Shown one piece after another: positions 33,929 to 45,207 of a stretch of 64,000 nucleotides of DNA. A program made the translations under genes and the position numbers. The notes beneath the pieces are model-generated. The model did not search any database, was not told where the DNA came from, and worked only from the letters and a program-made list of their open reading frames with translations. Every line of letters starts with the position of its first letter. Position 1 is the first letter of the stretch. This DNA comes from Paraconiothyrium sp. Pb-2020 (taxonomy: Eukaryota > Ascomycota > Dothideomycetes > Pleosporales > Didymosphaeriaceae), in NCBI GenBank assembly GCA_022419385.1, contig JAJUBI010000007.1:3567768-3631767 (forward strand), in the 5' to 3' direction.

Positions 33929-35034
33929 CTACTGCGCACAATATTGATCTCCCAAGACGCTGTGGATGGTCGCTAGCTGGTCGCCCTTGCGGGCATTCTC
34001 AGCCTTGACATTACCCAGCTCCTCCTTCAGCTGCTTGTTCTCGTCCCTAAGCTGCTTGTTCTCGTCCCTAAGCTGCTTGTTCTCATCCCTTAGCTCCTTG
34101 ACCTCCTCGGCGCTTGCCTTTTTGAGCTCCTTGAGCTCATCTTCCAGCTCCTTCACCCTATCCTCTGCCCCTTTGACTCGCTTGGCACGCTCCTGCTCTT
34201 CTACGTCTTCAGGGCCCCTCTTCGCGCCATTGCCATGTCTATGCACTTGAGGTGGAGGGAGAGTCGCTTGAGTGCCAGGCCTAGTGGCGGCTTGGGACGA
34301 AAGAGGCGCTCGCGAATCGGGTGGCTGTGCGAAGGGCGACGGCAGGGCGGCTGCTTGTTGCGGGAGAGGAGCAGAGGGTGCAACTACTATTAAGTTTAAT
34401 CAGCCTGCTGCATATGATAAGCTGTTGACAAAGAGAACTTACATCGACGTCTGTCTCGATCACGGCGAGCTTGAGCGTAAGCTTTGACCGCTGCTTCGAA
34501 GTCCGCCTTCATTGCATGCTGTCCGCGGAAATCCGGAAGAAGCCAGCGGAGAAGGTGAAAATACACCGCGACAGTCTTGACAAGCCTTCCGTCCCTGCGA
34601 TTAGGGTCGTTCTGGTTAATCATTTTCCAAAAAGGGTACATATAGACATCATTGCTCATTGTGGCTTCTCTATCGAGCATAGACTCGTGGCGGGGCAGTT
34701 TGCCTTCAAACACTTGACGGCCGAACTTCATGAACTCCTTGCCTGGGGTCATGTAGATGAAGAGCCGATTCACCTTTCCCGGTCGTTCGCGCTTGAAAGA
34801 ACCGATGATGAGGATCATATGGCTTTGCATGCCTAACCTAGTAGCATCGAGCTGTGTTGGGCGCTCCCAGTCTCGGTATTCTGGCTTGGGACCTGCAGCA
34901 TAGTTGGGGTCATAGCCGTATGGGAGTGATACTGGTTTCATGATCTTGTCGACCTCGGCCCAGTCCTCCGGGAATGCTTCTTGCGCCCGAGCTTCAAGCT
35001 CTTGACGGGTCGGCGGAGCTGGGGATGATGCCAT
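33929..35034 (-). CDS. Leucine-zipper/coiled-coil protein, unknown family
   Basis: Two minus-strand exons: 35034-34443 and 34386-33929. The 56-bp intron has donor GTAAGT. The protein is 349 aa. The N-terminal 200 residues form a compact domain with GYDPNYAAGPKPEYRDWERP and VAVYFHLLRWLLPDFRG. A Pro/Gln/Ala-rich linker follows, then a basic patch (RAKRVK) and a long coiled coil (about 265-335) with Leu every seventh residue, including three tandem LRDENKQ heptads. The basic patch before a Leu zipper recalls bZIP architecture, but the usual N-x7-R contact motif is not seen. It is more likely a dimerising scaffold. Unrecognised family. Confidence 0.78.
34030..34092 (-). repeat. 21-bp tandem repeat, 3 units, coding a heptad
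   Basis: Three units, each coding LRDENKQ in the coiled coil of the 349-aa protein, are almost identical at DNA level. This indicates recent slippage or unequal exchange that extends the zipper by whole heptads. Confidence 0.92.
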
Positions 35035-36001
35035 TGCGACTCTTGCAGTCTACCTGGGGTTAACACAAGCTCTCAAACGCGTCATAAACTCTGATCTCTT
35101 ACCGAAGCTTGGATGTCTATGCAGCTAGTGTGTATTGTGAGGACAGAAAGTGCGACTCGTCGAGGGCGTAAGCGGGGTGAATGCGTGGGCTGGATGTACA
35201 CGCGAGGCTTCGGGACGGCGATGTCGAAGTTGAAAAGAGGTAGACTGACGACAAGCAAGATGCAAGAGAGTGCTGTATGCGTGTTGAAAATTTCGAACCG
35301 TGGTGTTGTGCGTATGTGTGCGGCGACGAGATTTGGGTGTGCGTGGAAGGTGCAAACGGACTCGGCTTAGCGCAAACACTGAGCCGTCTTCACTTGATCC
35401 CGCGCCGTATGACATTGAGGCTCAGTACCTGAGATTGAAAAATTCTGAGGTATGCTTCAGTAATACAAGGCACAGTTTATCTGCCAGCCAGAGGAGGAGA
35501 TTGATAGTCCAACTGCAAGCTATGCGAGGACAGCCTTGTACGCTTTATGCATCTCCGCAGGTACACATCAAGTCTGACATCAACATATGAGCTTTACAGA
35601 GCGCCTTTACACCTCCAGCGTTGTGACCGTATCTCTCCAGAACACGCCCTGTTTATACCATGATGCTGAACGCTTCTCACCGTACACCTTTGTCACTGTA
35701 CTCTTTTTAAACACATCTTTGACTATCGTATAATACTGAACTTATTCATGCCTACAGTCCTGTCTCAATTTGCAAAAACAGGGACGAAGATTTATGTCAG
35801 ACCAAGTTGGACTAGGCATCATCGCCTCTGTATATAACATGCATTCGATGCCATACTCGTGACCACTCTACCCTGAACCGCTCTCGTTGATACAAGAAGT
35901 CCTCAAGGAAAGATTCGATGCAATGACGATGAACCTGTAAACTCACCACCATGCCGGAGCCCAGGGCTCCTTCAATACTTCTCGGTCTCTCCCCCAGTCG
36001 T
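35035..36001. other. Intergenic
   Basis: About 970 bp without a supported gene. It contains the promoter of the coiled-coil gene and the 3' flank of the SAP-domain gene. Confidence 0.5.
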
Positions 36002-37260
36002 TCACTTCGGGCCCATGATACACTCCTCCAGACAGCCGACGGGATCCTTCACACAAACCGCGAGATCACCCAAGATATCTGCCAAACACTCCGGGTTGTA
36101 TGCGCAGAGGATCAACAATACGATGGGGAAGACCATGAAGAAGCCCCTCAGTGCTGTGGGACCGTCGGACACAGAGGCGGAGTCATTGATAACGGCGTCG
36201 TCGGGCTTCTTCTCGGTTGCGTTGAGCTTCTTCCCGGGCTTGACGATCTTCTCCCCAGCTTTGTCGACCTTCTTTCCGTTCTTTCCGCTCTTCTCGACGA
36301 TGTCGACGTCCTTGGGAAGTGCGATGTCCTCTGGTACCACGGTGCCGTCGGGGCGGATAGTCGAAGAGGTACGAACAGAGGTATCGCTGAGGTCGCCGTC
36401 GTCCTTATTCAGCGCAAGGAAAGGAGGTGACGCGACGCGCTCCCAACAAATACGTCTGCCGCGGCCACGCGGGGTAGGCGGCGCGGAAGTCATATTGACG
36501 ATAATACCTATTCGCTCTGATCAGCACTGCAACTCCTCACTCAAGCAAAAGAGCAAACTTACCTCCCTTCTGAGCCTCTGGGGCAGCTTTCTTCGCAAGT
36601 CCACGATTCATCTCGGCCTTCTCCCACAAGTCCTTCAGAAACGCCTGCTCGTCCACGTCCGTGTCTTTCCCCACGCCCTCGGTGCCGTCTCCAAGCGCGC
36701 CAAAGCTAGCATCGCTCACCTGCTTGCCTTTCTTGGACTTCCCGAGCCTCTCCTTGCGCATGGCCTCGCTCTTTTTGATTGCACCGGCGCGATCCGCACC
36801 AACTTGATCCGCACCAGCTCGATCCGCACCAGCACGCTCCGCAATGCTCTTGCTCGACTCAGCCGACATACCTTGGTCGTTCTCCCTGCCACCCACCGAC
36901 ACAGGAACGTTGGTCGACGCAGCACGAATCGCCGCAGCAGTCGCCTTCTCAGCAGCAGCCTCCTCAGCGTCTTGCTTCACGAGGCGGGCGAGCTTCTCGG
37001 TCTTCGTGCCTGAATTGCGGTTATAGAGTAAGCACCAAACGACCATTGACGGGTCTCCGCTCGCCGGCGAAACTCGCACCTTCTGACTGACGCTTTCTGA
37101 CTGGGATCTCCTAACGAAGGGGCGTTGAGGAGCTGGGAAAGGTACAGGGGAGGGCAGGCAAGGAAAACAGAGCGGGGAAATACATACCGCCGACCTCGAG
37201 GCCGCGGCGCTCGAGGAGTGCTTCGAGCTCGGCAGATTTGAGTTTCTTATAGTCTGGCAT
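36002..37260 (-). CDS. SAP-domain protein with C-terminal transmembrane segment
   Basis: Three minus-strand exons: 37260-37188, 37009-36563 and 36507-36002, giving 341 aa. Introns are 178 and 55 bp; the first is long for this window. Residues 1-38 form a SAP/HeH helix-extended-helix (YKKLKSAELEALLERRGL, then GTKTEKLARLVKQD), which normally binds DNA or RNA, and the splice joins its two halves. An Ala/Glu coiled stretch follows, then GADRAGADQVGADRAGA repeats, a region with WEKAEMNRGLAKKA, and a Lys-rich acidic segment. One hydrophobic helix (RGFFMVFPIVLLILCAY) lies about 30 residues from the end, with three Cys after it. Nucleic-acid binding at one end and a membrane anchor at the other suggests an inner nuclear membrane role, by inference. 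Confidence 0.8.
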
Positions 37261-38078
37261 GATTGTTCGGTATCCGGTGTACATTTGTTGTTGTTCAAAG
37301 TAAGAAGTAGGTCGGTGAGAAGTGTTGCAGGTAAGAGACGTCGAGGCGTCGAGAGTGAGAGAGTGGGTGAGAGGTGGTCACAATAAAAAAGCCTCGAGCG
37401 CGGATGTCGAGTAAAAGTGCAAACGACGGCCGGCGAAGTGAAAGCGCCAAGCGGACCCATGTGACGGGTGTTGCCTGGGTGAGGGCTCGCTGCCTTCACT
37501 AGACGTGTTTGTCGGTGAGAGCGGACGACGTACTGAGCTCCCTCGGCAGGTACTGGACCATGTAGAGTACTTTCGTTTGCTTAGAGTTGATAGCAAGCTG
37601 ACAGCCCTCCTTGGGCTGAAGCTCTTAATATATGTGTGAGTCTATATAGTGCATGTCTGAGCATGTCGAACTCAATCTTGTAGCGTGAGTGTATCGTGGT
37701 GCATGTGTGAGCATGTCTAAATGGGGAGTGCAAGCATGACAATGTCAAATTGTGCACCTAACTGTAAAGCGGAACGACTGCTGTCTGAGTGTAGCGCATA
37801 TAGAAGGGGTTACAACCTATGAGATCTAATCGATGGAAAACATGTGAAGGCAACATCAGCCATTCATATAGGCGAGGAGCAGCAGTTTGTCTGTAATTGT
37901 GGATGACTGGTGATCTAGCAATCCAACCAACACGGGGTGAGATAGCAAGATGTGACAAGACGTTTTGAACATTATCTTTCATCGATTCATCATGTGGTAC
38001 ATACACAACAGTGGCTGGCTACATACCAACAATCTTCAACTCCTATGTGAACATCTTCTCGACTATCACGTTCAACGC
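37261..38078. other. Intergenic with an 18-bp direct repeat 50 bp apart
   Basis: No gene is seen. TGCATGTCTGAGCATGTC at 37650-37667 recurs with one change at 37700-37717. The spacing and GCATG cores could be paired protein-binding sites or a simple duplication. Confidence 0.5.
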
Positions 38079-40955
38079 TCAAGGTAGTATGGGTATCTTC
38101 TCAATCCAATCCGGCACCTCTTCCCAACCCTGCTCTTGGTATTTCCTCAGTAGCCTTAGTCTCACATCCACCGCCTTCGCCGTGATCTCAGGAACCCCGA
38201 ATCGCCGCAAAGGCTGACCGACGCCACAGTAGTACTCAAATATCTTCTCAAAGACGGAAGAACCCGCGAAGTTCTGCAGACCGTAGATCAAAGCTTCCAT
38301 CTGCTCGTCGTTCCACTCCTTCTCCTCCTTGATAGAAGACGGAGAGGCGGGAGGCACAACCCGCTTTCTAAAAATGTCTACACGGGAGAAGGGGATGCCG
38401 TTGGCGTCTCGTTCTTCCCCTTCCTCCGTCTCATCGGCTGTCCACCTCGCCATCTTCTTGTCGAAGTATTCTCGCTTCATTCGCAATGCTTGCCGCCGAC
38501 GAGGGTCAGGCTCTCGCCGTAGTCGGCAAACGTGCAGATCAACCCAGCGATTCCACTTCTTCATTTGCAACTCTTCTATCCCCTGCTTCTCTTGTTCGAG
38601 TTGTTCCCTCTTGCGACGTTGGCGTGCAATTTCTTCATACGCACGCTTCTTCCGAGCTTCGTTCTTCAGATCGTCGTAAGCTCTTCGATACGTTTCAAAA
38701 AGCCTTCTTAGTGGGGCCATGAGCTTGGTGTCGACGTCCCTGATATAACTTTCGCCTTTGTACCGGCTGTGGAGCTTGACTTTCCAAGCCGCAATATCGT
38801 CCTTCATTGAGACGATGGCGCTGACCAGTGCGACGATGATTCGCATGGCTTTTGACGATGCGAAGATATTACGAAATTTGTCGGACAGCCAGTCTTGAAG
38901 CTGTACTAGGACTGTTGCAAGTTGTCGGAAAAGATAGGCATATGCGTCCACCTTAAGCTTCTTATGCTGCTTTTCGTCGCTACCGGCGCCGTATTTCGAA
39001 AGCCTGGTATGTATACTCTTAGTGGTAACAGATATTTCATTCAACGTAGTGTCCGAGTCAGCGAGGACTTCAATAGCTGTTTGGCACGCTTCTTTGATGG
39101 CCTTGGCGTCTCCGGTTTGACACTGGCCGCTGACTTCTTCAGAGTCTAGGAACTTCAAAACCTCGTCGATGTCGGAAAGTTGGGCGCCATGGTCCCCGCC
39201 ACCGCCATCATCATCGTCCTCGTCGTCCTCGTCGTCCTCGGCGTCTTCCTTGTTTTCCTCGCCTCTCTCGTCTTCTTCTTCTTCTTCCTCTTCTTCCTGA
39301 TCTTCTTTGTCAGACGGTGCCGGTTCGCTCACACCCGTAGCTGCGTGGCCTGAGTCAACTTCTTCATCCTCCATTTCAGGATCTTCCAACGGGTCTTCGG
39401 CAGCATTCCGAGAATCGTCGTGGTGATTTTGCGGGTGGCGATACCGTGAGTTGTCGTTCTGCGCGCGCACACCTTGCGCGCTAGTTACAGAAACAGGGGC
39501 GGCAGCCCTCGGTTTCGACCGCGTCTTTTTAGCTGTTCCTTCGTGTCCAGCATCTTGGCCAGAGGCAATTTCTGCGTTCGCAGAGCTCTTCAATGCTTTG
39601 GGCTGTCCGCCCTTTCGGCGCTTGGGTTCTTGCTCTTGAGGTTCTTGCTCCTGAGGCTCTTGCTCCTGTTCTTGATGTGATGTAACAGCTGGACCGGTGG
39701 CGGGCTCCGATATTGGTTTCTTTCCCTTGCGATGCTGCGGCTTTTCCGTTTCCGCAGATGCAGGCTCCTGTTCGAGTCGCGTGGTGGTTTTAGAGCGTTG
39801 AGTTGTTCTCCCTTCGTTGTCCGATGGTATGTCCAGACCAGTTGTGGTATTCGTTGGTCTTAATTGCCTAAATTTTCGACGCTTGGGTCGGTCGGGCTTT
39901 CGAAGAACTTCTGGTACATTTGCGGGCGGTTTTTGTGCAGATGGAGGCGGTTGATCCTGACGTTCGTGATCGCTCTGATTGTCTAGTGTATCATTAACTT
40001 CCTGCTGCGGGGCGATTGGGGGGTGCTCTCCGCCGTCTTCGCGCCCTTCATCGGTTTCGGTTGGTCCTCGGTAGGTGGAAGGGGGGTGCGGCTGTGGTTG
40101 CTTCGTTTTTGCAGACCGAGTGTTTCTTGCGGAAGGTAATGGCAGGGGAATGACTATTTTCGGGTGTGCATCCTTCGCTCGTCGTGATCGGCTTCTGCTT
40201 TTGGCCTGAAGCATGTCTTCCGCATCATCCTCTGCTGCGCTAGCCTCGTCCTTTCGTGGAGACTTCGACGGTCGTCCCTTCTTTGGGGGCTGATCTGCAG
40301 CTTTGCGCTTGTCTACTTGTGCACGCTGTTCCGTTACTTGCATAGAGTCTCTTGAAGAGCCAGCGTCACCAGCAACTCGTTTGCTAGTCGGAGGCGTTTC
40401 CGGCACTTCATCGAGATGTTGCTCGTCCCTGATAGAAGGAGGTGTAGGAGTTAACGCCGCCTCCCTTTCCGCGTCTTCTACTTCCGGTGGATCATGAGAT
40501 GTAGGGGCTTCTAAGCCTGGCGAAGCTTCACGCTGCACGCGCTTGTTCCTCACTGGCCTCTGCCGGGCTTTTGCGGGGGGATGGATTGCCACCTTTTCAG
40601 GCGAAGAAAATCCAAAATCGAAGGGGTCCCCTCTTCTTGCAAGCTCACGGCGTGGTTGTTGCGCAGCATCATCGCGCAACAAGTTCACTGGCTTCAGCTT
40701 CCCAGCGCCACCTTTACGTGTCTTCCCGTTTACTCCTGCCGGGCTGTTGTGCGCCAAGCTGTGCGAAGTGTGCGATGGCGGCGAAGAATGGTTTGCTGCG
40801 ACTGTGCGGCGGCGGTCCAGACGGGCAGCATTGAGGAGGTTCGCGCTTTGGACGGCCGAGATGGAAGGAGGGTCGTAGTGCTGAGAGACCTTCTTCGCGG
40901 ATGCCTGGATTTCGGCGAAGAGCTGCTGCTCAGCGAGATCGTCAGAGCTCTCCAT
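38079..40955 (-). CDS. Large nuclear-type low-complexity protein with C-terminal Myb/SANT-like region
   Basis: Single exon, 958 aa. The N-terminal 500 residues are disordered, Pro/Ser/Lys/Gln-rich, with AT-hook-like GRPSKSP, several basic clusters (RPKRRKFRQLRP, KRRKGG) and a small EQEPQ tandem array. A very acidic block follows (about 560-600, long Glu and Asp runs). The C-terminal 350 residues are folded: a helical region (LFRQLATVLVQLQDWLSDKF), a Lys/Arg/Glu coiled coil, and a final helical unit (EWNDEQMEALIYGLQNFAG, then the FEKIFEYYC region and PDWIEKIP) that has SANT/Myb-like Trp and Leu spacing. A chromatin or centromere-associated role is plausible but not shown. I cannot assign an orthologue. 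Confidence 0.82.
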   Translation of the reverse strand: MESSDDLAEQQLFAEIQASAKKVSQHYDPPSISAVQSANLLNAARLDRRRTVAANHSSPPSHTSHSLAHNSPAGVNGKTRKGGAGKLKPVNLLRDDAAQQPRRELARRGDPFDFGFSSPEKVAIHPPAKARQRPVRNKRVQREASPGLEAPTSHDPPEVEDAEREAALTPTPPSIRDEQHLDEVPETPPTSKRVAGDAGSSRDSMQVTEQRAQVDKRKAADQPPKKGRPSKSPRKDEASAAEDDAEDMLQAKSRSRSRRAKDAHPKIVIPLPLPSARNTRSAKTKQPQPHPPSTYRGPTETDEGREDGGEHPPIAPQQEVNDTLDNQSDHERQDQPPPSAQKPPANVPEVLRKPDRPKRRKFRQLRPTNTTTGLDIPSDNEGRTTQRSKTTTRLEQEPASAETEKPQHRKGKKPISEPATGPAVTSHQEQEQEPQEQEPQEQEPKRRKGGQPKALKSSANAEIASGQDAGHEGTAKKTRSKPRAAAPVSVTSAQGVRAQNDNSRYRHPQNHHDDSRNAAEDPLEDPEMEDEEVDSGHAATGVSEPAPSDKEDQEEEEEEEEDERGEENKEDAEDDEDDEDDDDGGGGDHGAQLSDIDEVLKFLDSEEVSGQCQTGDAKAIKEACQTAIEVLADSDTTLNEISVTTKSIHTRLSKYGAGSDEKQHKKLKVDAYAYLFRQLATVLVQLQDWLSDKFRNIFASSKAMRIIVALVSAIVSMKDDIAAWKVKLHSRYKGESYIRDVDTKLMAPLRRLFETYRRAYDDLKNEARKKRAYEEIARQRRKREQLEQEKQGIEELQMKKWNRWVDLHVCRLRREPDPRRRQALRMKREYFDKKMARWTADETEEGEERDANGIPFSRVDIFRKRVVPPASPSSIKEEKEWNDEQMEALIYGLQNFAGSSVFEKIFEYYCGVGQPLRRFGVPEITAKAVDVRLRLLRKYQEQGWEEVPDWIEKIPILP

Positions 40956-41302
40956 CTCATGTGGTCCTCCAGGGACTAGACAGCGTAGCGAAGGTAATGA
41001 GAAGCGCCGTCCGGTAGGTTGTGGGATCAGTCTGTAACGGTTAGCCGCGAGAGCTGCGCGTGGTCAGGTCGCAAATGTACCATACCTATGCACTCATTTG
41101 ACTCCATATCGCGAATTAGTCTATCGATAGCGAAAGCGAAGGTAGTGCATGCCGAGAACGTGCGGGGAGAGTTCAAGTGGGGTCGGGCGGTGAATAAATT
41201 CGGGAGGCTGGCGCGACTCGGAGGAAACCGAACCAACGCGCTGTCACGAGGAAAGAGCCAAGCCAAAACTCTCCCCACTACACCAATATCCCAACAATCA
41301 AC
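40956..41302. promoter_or_regulatory. Divergent promoter between the 958-aa gene and the PP2A activator
   Basis: A 347-bp spacer between two divergent starts. It must hold both promoters. No TATA box is obvious. Confidence 0.5.
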
Positions 41303-42831
41303 ATGCAAGGCGGCAATACGAGTACACCTCTACCATCTCGCACTCTAGAGCTCCTAGATCGAAATGCAAGTCATACCTTCAGAGTGCCTGCCAAATGCAT
41401 CAACGATGGGGACGATGTATCGTTCTTCCTTACCAGCAAAGCCTATGCCGACATAATGACGTTTATTTTCCAGCTGAACGTAGCCATGCTGCCTCGTAAA
41501 ACAGAAATAGAAGGATCAGGAGTCAAGGGTGTCAAGGAATGGACGTTGCAAGATTCCGATGTGTCATATCCACCTGCTGCGCAGAACCTCGCCAAGCTCC
41601 TGGACGCTCTAGCACGAATAATCGACGAAGCACCTCCGGACCCCGGTCCTCGTCGATTTGGAAATATCAGCTTCAGAAGATGGTACGATATAGTAAGAGA
41701 GCGAGTGCCGGATCTTCTGGACCAGTATCTGCCCGTCGAAGTGTTCACAACATTCAAAACTTCATCCGAAGAAGAGGTCACTGCCAAGCAAGAGCTCGAG
41801 GCGTATCTTATCGGCAGTTTCGGCAGCTCGCAAAGATTGGACTACGGTACGGGCCACGAATTGAGCTTCCTCGCGTTCTTAGGCTGCTTGTGGAAGCTGG
41901 GCGCGTTCCCTCCAAGCACCGACGGAGCAACAGAGCGAGCCATTGTACTTGGTGTCCTTGAACCGTAAGGCGCTTGCATCTGCTTCATATGCTTCCATTG
42001 ACCCTTCTCAGATATCTTGCATTGATACGGCGCCTTATTCTGACGTATACCCTGGAGCCTGCGGGATCTCACGGTGTTTGGGGCTTGGACGACCATTCTT
42101 TCTTGCCTTACATCTTTGGTTCTGCGCAATTTTCACCCGCGGTATTGTCGCCTGAGGAATTCAAAATCGAGGGCTCCCTCCCATCCGCGCCGGATCCCGG
42201 AGACGTAGCAAAGGCGCCAGCCGTCGAACGTGAGCGCAGTCGCAACATGTACTTCAGCGCTATAGGTTTCATCTACGATGTCAAAAAGGGGCCATTCTGG
42301 GAGCATAGCCCCATTCTGTTCGACGTATCCGGAGTCAAAGCGGGCTGGGCGAAGATCAACAAGGGCATGATCAAGATGTACAACGCAGAAGTACTGTCTA
42401 AGTTCCCGGTCGTTCAACACTTCCCCTTTGGATCACTCTTCGCATGGGAACGCGATCCCCTGGCAAAAGAGATCCAAGCTAGCGTCCACACGTCTTCCCA
42501 ACCGAAGACAAATGCACCCACTGCACGACCACAACCAGCACTGCGGGATCCCCTGGCTGAACCCAGCACGCAGACTACAAAGATGCCTACAAGCGGGACC
42601 GCCGCACCGTGGGCTTCCGCACGCATTCCTTCGCGCGCACAAGGCCCAGCCGTTCCCGCTGGTCCCAACCAACCGACTCGAGCGCCATGGGCATCCACGA
42701 CGTCGTTGCCTCCCCCTGGGGGTACGACGACTGCGCCATGGGCTAGGCCGGGAGCAGCCGCTTCGTCGACGACGCGGGGTACAGTCCCAAGCACACGGGC
42801 TCCTGGCGGGGACAAGGAGCCACGGAACTGA
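41303..42831 (+). CDS. rrd1: Serine/threonine protein phosphatase 2A activator (PTPA, peptidyl-prolyl isomerase)
   Basis: Two exons, 41303-41964 and 42012-42831, with a 47-bp intron; 493 aa. PTPA family features appear in order: FRVPAKCINDGDDVSFFLTS, a central helical region (YFGNxx-like RRFGNISFRRWYD), YLIGSFGSSQRLDYGTGHEL, LEPAGSHGVWGLDDHSFLPY and FGSAQF, then the lid and FPVVQHFPFGSLFAW. These motifs form the ATP/PP2Ac-binding pocket. The protein activates PP2A-type catalytic subunits in the cytosol and nucleus. A C-terminal Pro/Ala/Thr-rich tail of about 130 residues with repeated APWA motifs favours the Rrd1 over the Rrd2 branch, which is an assignment by length and tail only. Confidence 0.93.
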
Positions 42832-43609
42832 GTTCAAGAAGCTGGTCTTCGATCACGATGGTATGCTGACGACTAATGAGGGACGACTGCATGGGGCGGA
42901 GTATTGTCACGTCGAATGGACAGCGGGCGACATCCCTAGCGGCTGACGGCATTGCAAAAGGCGAAGTGTAGATGATGGAATGCACATCATGTTATATTGA
43001 TAGCATTGCGTTTCCGCTCGATCGGAGATGCAAAGAGGCAGTGCAGTTCTCGTGCAAATGAATTCACTAGCGCGGCATGGTACAAAATAAAACACCAGTC
43101 TGCAAATGCACGCGCGGGACACTATTTTTGGGGAGATAGCGCGTCGTACCGTGCTTCAAGCCGTGGGGTGTGCGCCCCGGCCGCTGGTTGGCCAGATTCC
43201 TGCAGCTCCCCAGGCTAGCGCATCTCGCAGGGTCGCAGCTTCTCGAAACCGCTCCTCACTCACGCGCTTTAATTGCAACTGCTCCCACGCTCCTCCATCG
43301 CGTGCTTCCTTTGTCTGTACTCTTCCCTGTGAACACCCTCATCTGTGAGCATCCTCGGCTTTCAAGAGCTGCCACCGTCATCATGCCTGGCGTTCGTGAG
43401 TACACTCTGCTTTCACCTTCACTTCACCGGTTGTGGTCCCCGCGGTGACGCTGTTTCCTTGACTGCTATCCTACAATACCCTGTGCTTCGACAGATCGCT
43501 TCCTTGGCTTGTGTCTTCAAATCACGTCGCGCAAATCACTCTTCCTCCATCCCCAAACGCTCTACTAGTCCATCTGCACACGTTCAAATCAGCGTGATAT
43601 CCTTCTAAC
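42832..43609. other. Intergenic with short upstream ORF at 43384
   Basis: No full gene. A 21-codon frame starting MPGVREYTLL at 43384 precedes the next gene and could act as an upstream ORF, or be chance. Confidence 0.4.
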
Positions 43610-44538
43610 ATGGCTCCTCCACACAAAGCGCCCGACGCACTTGATAAGGCCAAGGCCGTCTTCAAGAACATCTTCAGCAGTGGAAGCAAGAAGAAGAATA
43701 AGAAGGATCAGGCAACACCCACCACCGCTGCTCCTGCCGACGCGTCTTCCTCTACCGCGAAGCCCACCGAGACGACTACGGCCGCTGAGCCTGCTCCCGC
43801 CACGGCGCCCGAGACCACTCCTGCTGCATCGAAGAGCGACGCCCCGGCTGTCCCGGCTCCAGCACCCGCCGCTGCGCCTGCTCCAGCTCCAGCTCCTGCG
43901 GCCCCGGCTGCCGCCGAGGGCGAGGACATGAAGGCAGAGCAGGCTGCTCTCACCGAGGTGAAGAAGGCGACTCAAAGTAGGTCATCTCTCATTTTTACAA
44001 GTTACGGCCAAGGATGCGACGATGGATCGAGACGAAGGCACAAGGTCGGCACAGACTCGACGCACTTCTAAAAGAGCGCTTCAAGCTCCAGTCCCCCATT
44101 GACAGCACCAAGCCAACAGCCCGAGCCCTGTCCTTACAAGACGACAACGAACGTTACGACCTCACGACCTTTCACGATTCCATGTATCTTACGATACATT
44201 CACGACCTATGATACCCTTTCTGGACAACCGTTACTTCTGTTCTGTACACTAACATATATCTACTTCAGCTCCCGAGCCCGCCGGTGCCACTGCTCCTGC
44301 ACCACCAACTGCCACCGCCGCCCAAGAACCCGCCGCTCCTAGCGCTACCGAGCCTAAGGCAACCGAGGCGAAGGCGACTGATGCCCCTATTCCGGTTGCT
44401 CAAGAGCCACCGCCGGAAGTCCCAGCTACCAAGCCTGCTCCTGGCATGAGCGCTACCAGCGGTCCCATGAGCGATGAGCCAGACTTCGGCGCTCCGGAAG
44501 AGACTGCCGCTGCTGCTCCTACTGACAAGAAGGAATGA
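43610..44538 (+). CDS. Ala/Pro/Thr-rich disordered protein
   Basis: Two exons, 43610-43976 and 44270-44538, in phase across a 293-bp intron; 211 aa. The N-terminus (MAPPHKAPDALDKAKAVFKN, then a Lys-rich run) is a short basic helix. The rest is Ala/Pro/Glu/Thr-rich with PAPAPAA runs and an acidic end (SDEPDFGAPEE). No signal peptide or membrane segment. It is probably disordered. The long intron is unusual for the window and shorter splice choices may exist. Function is not recognised. Confidence 0.68.
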
Positions 44539-45207
44539 TTCACCATAATCTAACAATCGTTCCCAGGAACAATGGTTGGTAGTAGCGGACGGGTGTAGTT
44601 TCTCTCGAGTTTGCGTGTTTTCATATTTGCATATTATCGTTGTGCGGTAGAAGCCTATCCCCCTCTCCCACATACTTCTATACCCCGGGGTTGCTGTTAG
44701 CGAGCGACTAGTCATCTGTTTGTTGGATTGTGGATATATAAGGAGCTTGAAAATCCAGATCAGTATCCTGGCGAATTGCAACCAAGCTTCGTGATGTGAG
44801 AGACTTCTTAAACTGATAATCTATTTTGCGAGATCGGCTTGCAGTAAGGACAGCAAAACCGAGTGATAATGAATCATCCATGGATGCACCATTCAGAATG
44901 TGTTAATTAATAAATACTCGGGCCCAAGGCAGCCTAGTGCGGGGTGGTAGCTGCCCCACCAGTGAGCTCATCACCTTTCGACACTGCGCTCTGAACAACA
45001 AAATACAACTTTGGGTACGCCCGCCATATACGAACGCTCATACCCACTTTATACCTCCGGCACCCGTTTGACCAAAGGAAACTCGCAAGACCCAACAACG
45101 AACACTGCTGCTGCTCCTCATCGTCCAAAAGAGGCCCCGAATCCGCTCACACGCGCTTCGAAGCTGACCGACTCACGCGTCGACCACAAATCTCCACACT
45201 ACACACT
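44539..45207. other. Intergenic
   Basis: No gene is seen. It holds the 3' UTR of the preceding gene and the promoter/leader of HBS1. Confidence 0.5.

Noticed and set aside
36015..37013. 332-codon plus-strand ORF
   Set aside because: It is the antisense of the SAP-domain gene, whose three spliced exons and SAP domain are far better supported.
43641..43953. Arg/Pro- or Gly/Ala-rich ORFs antisense or out of frame at 43.7 kb
   Set aside because: They mirror the Ala/Pro-rich coding sequence of the 211-aa gene.
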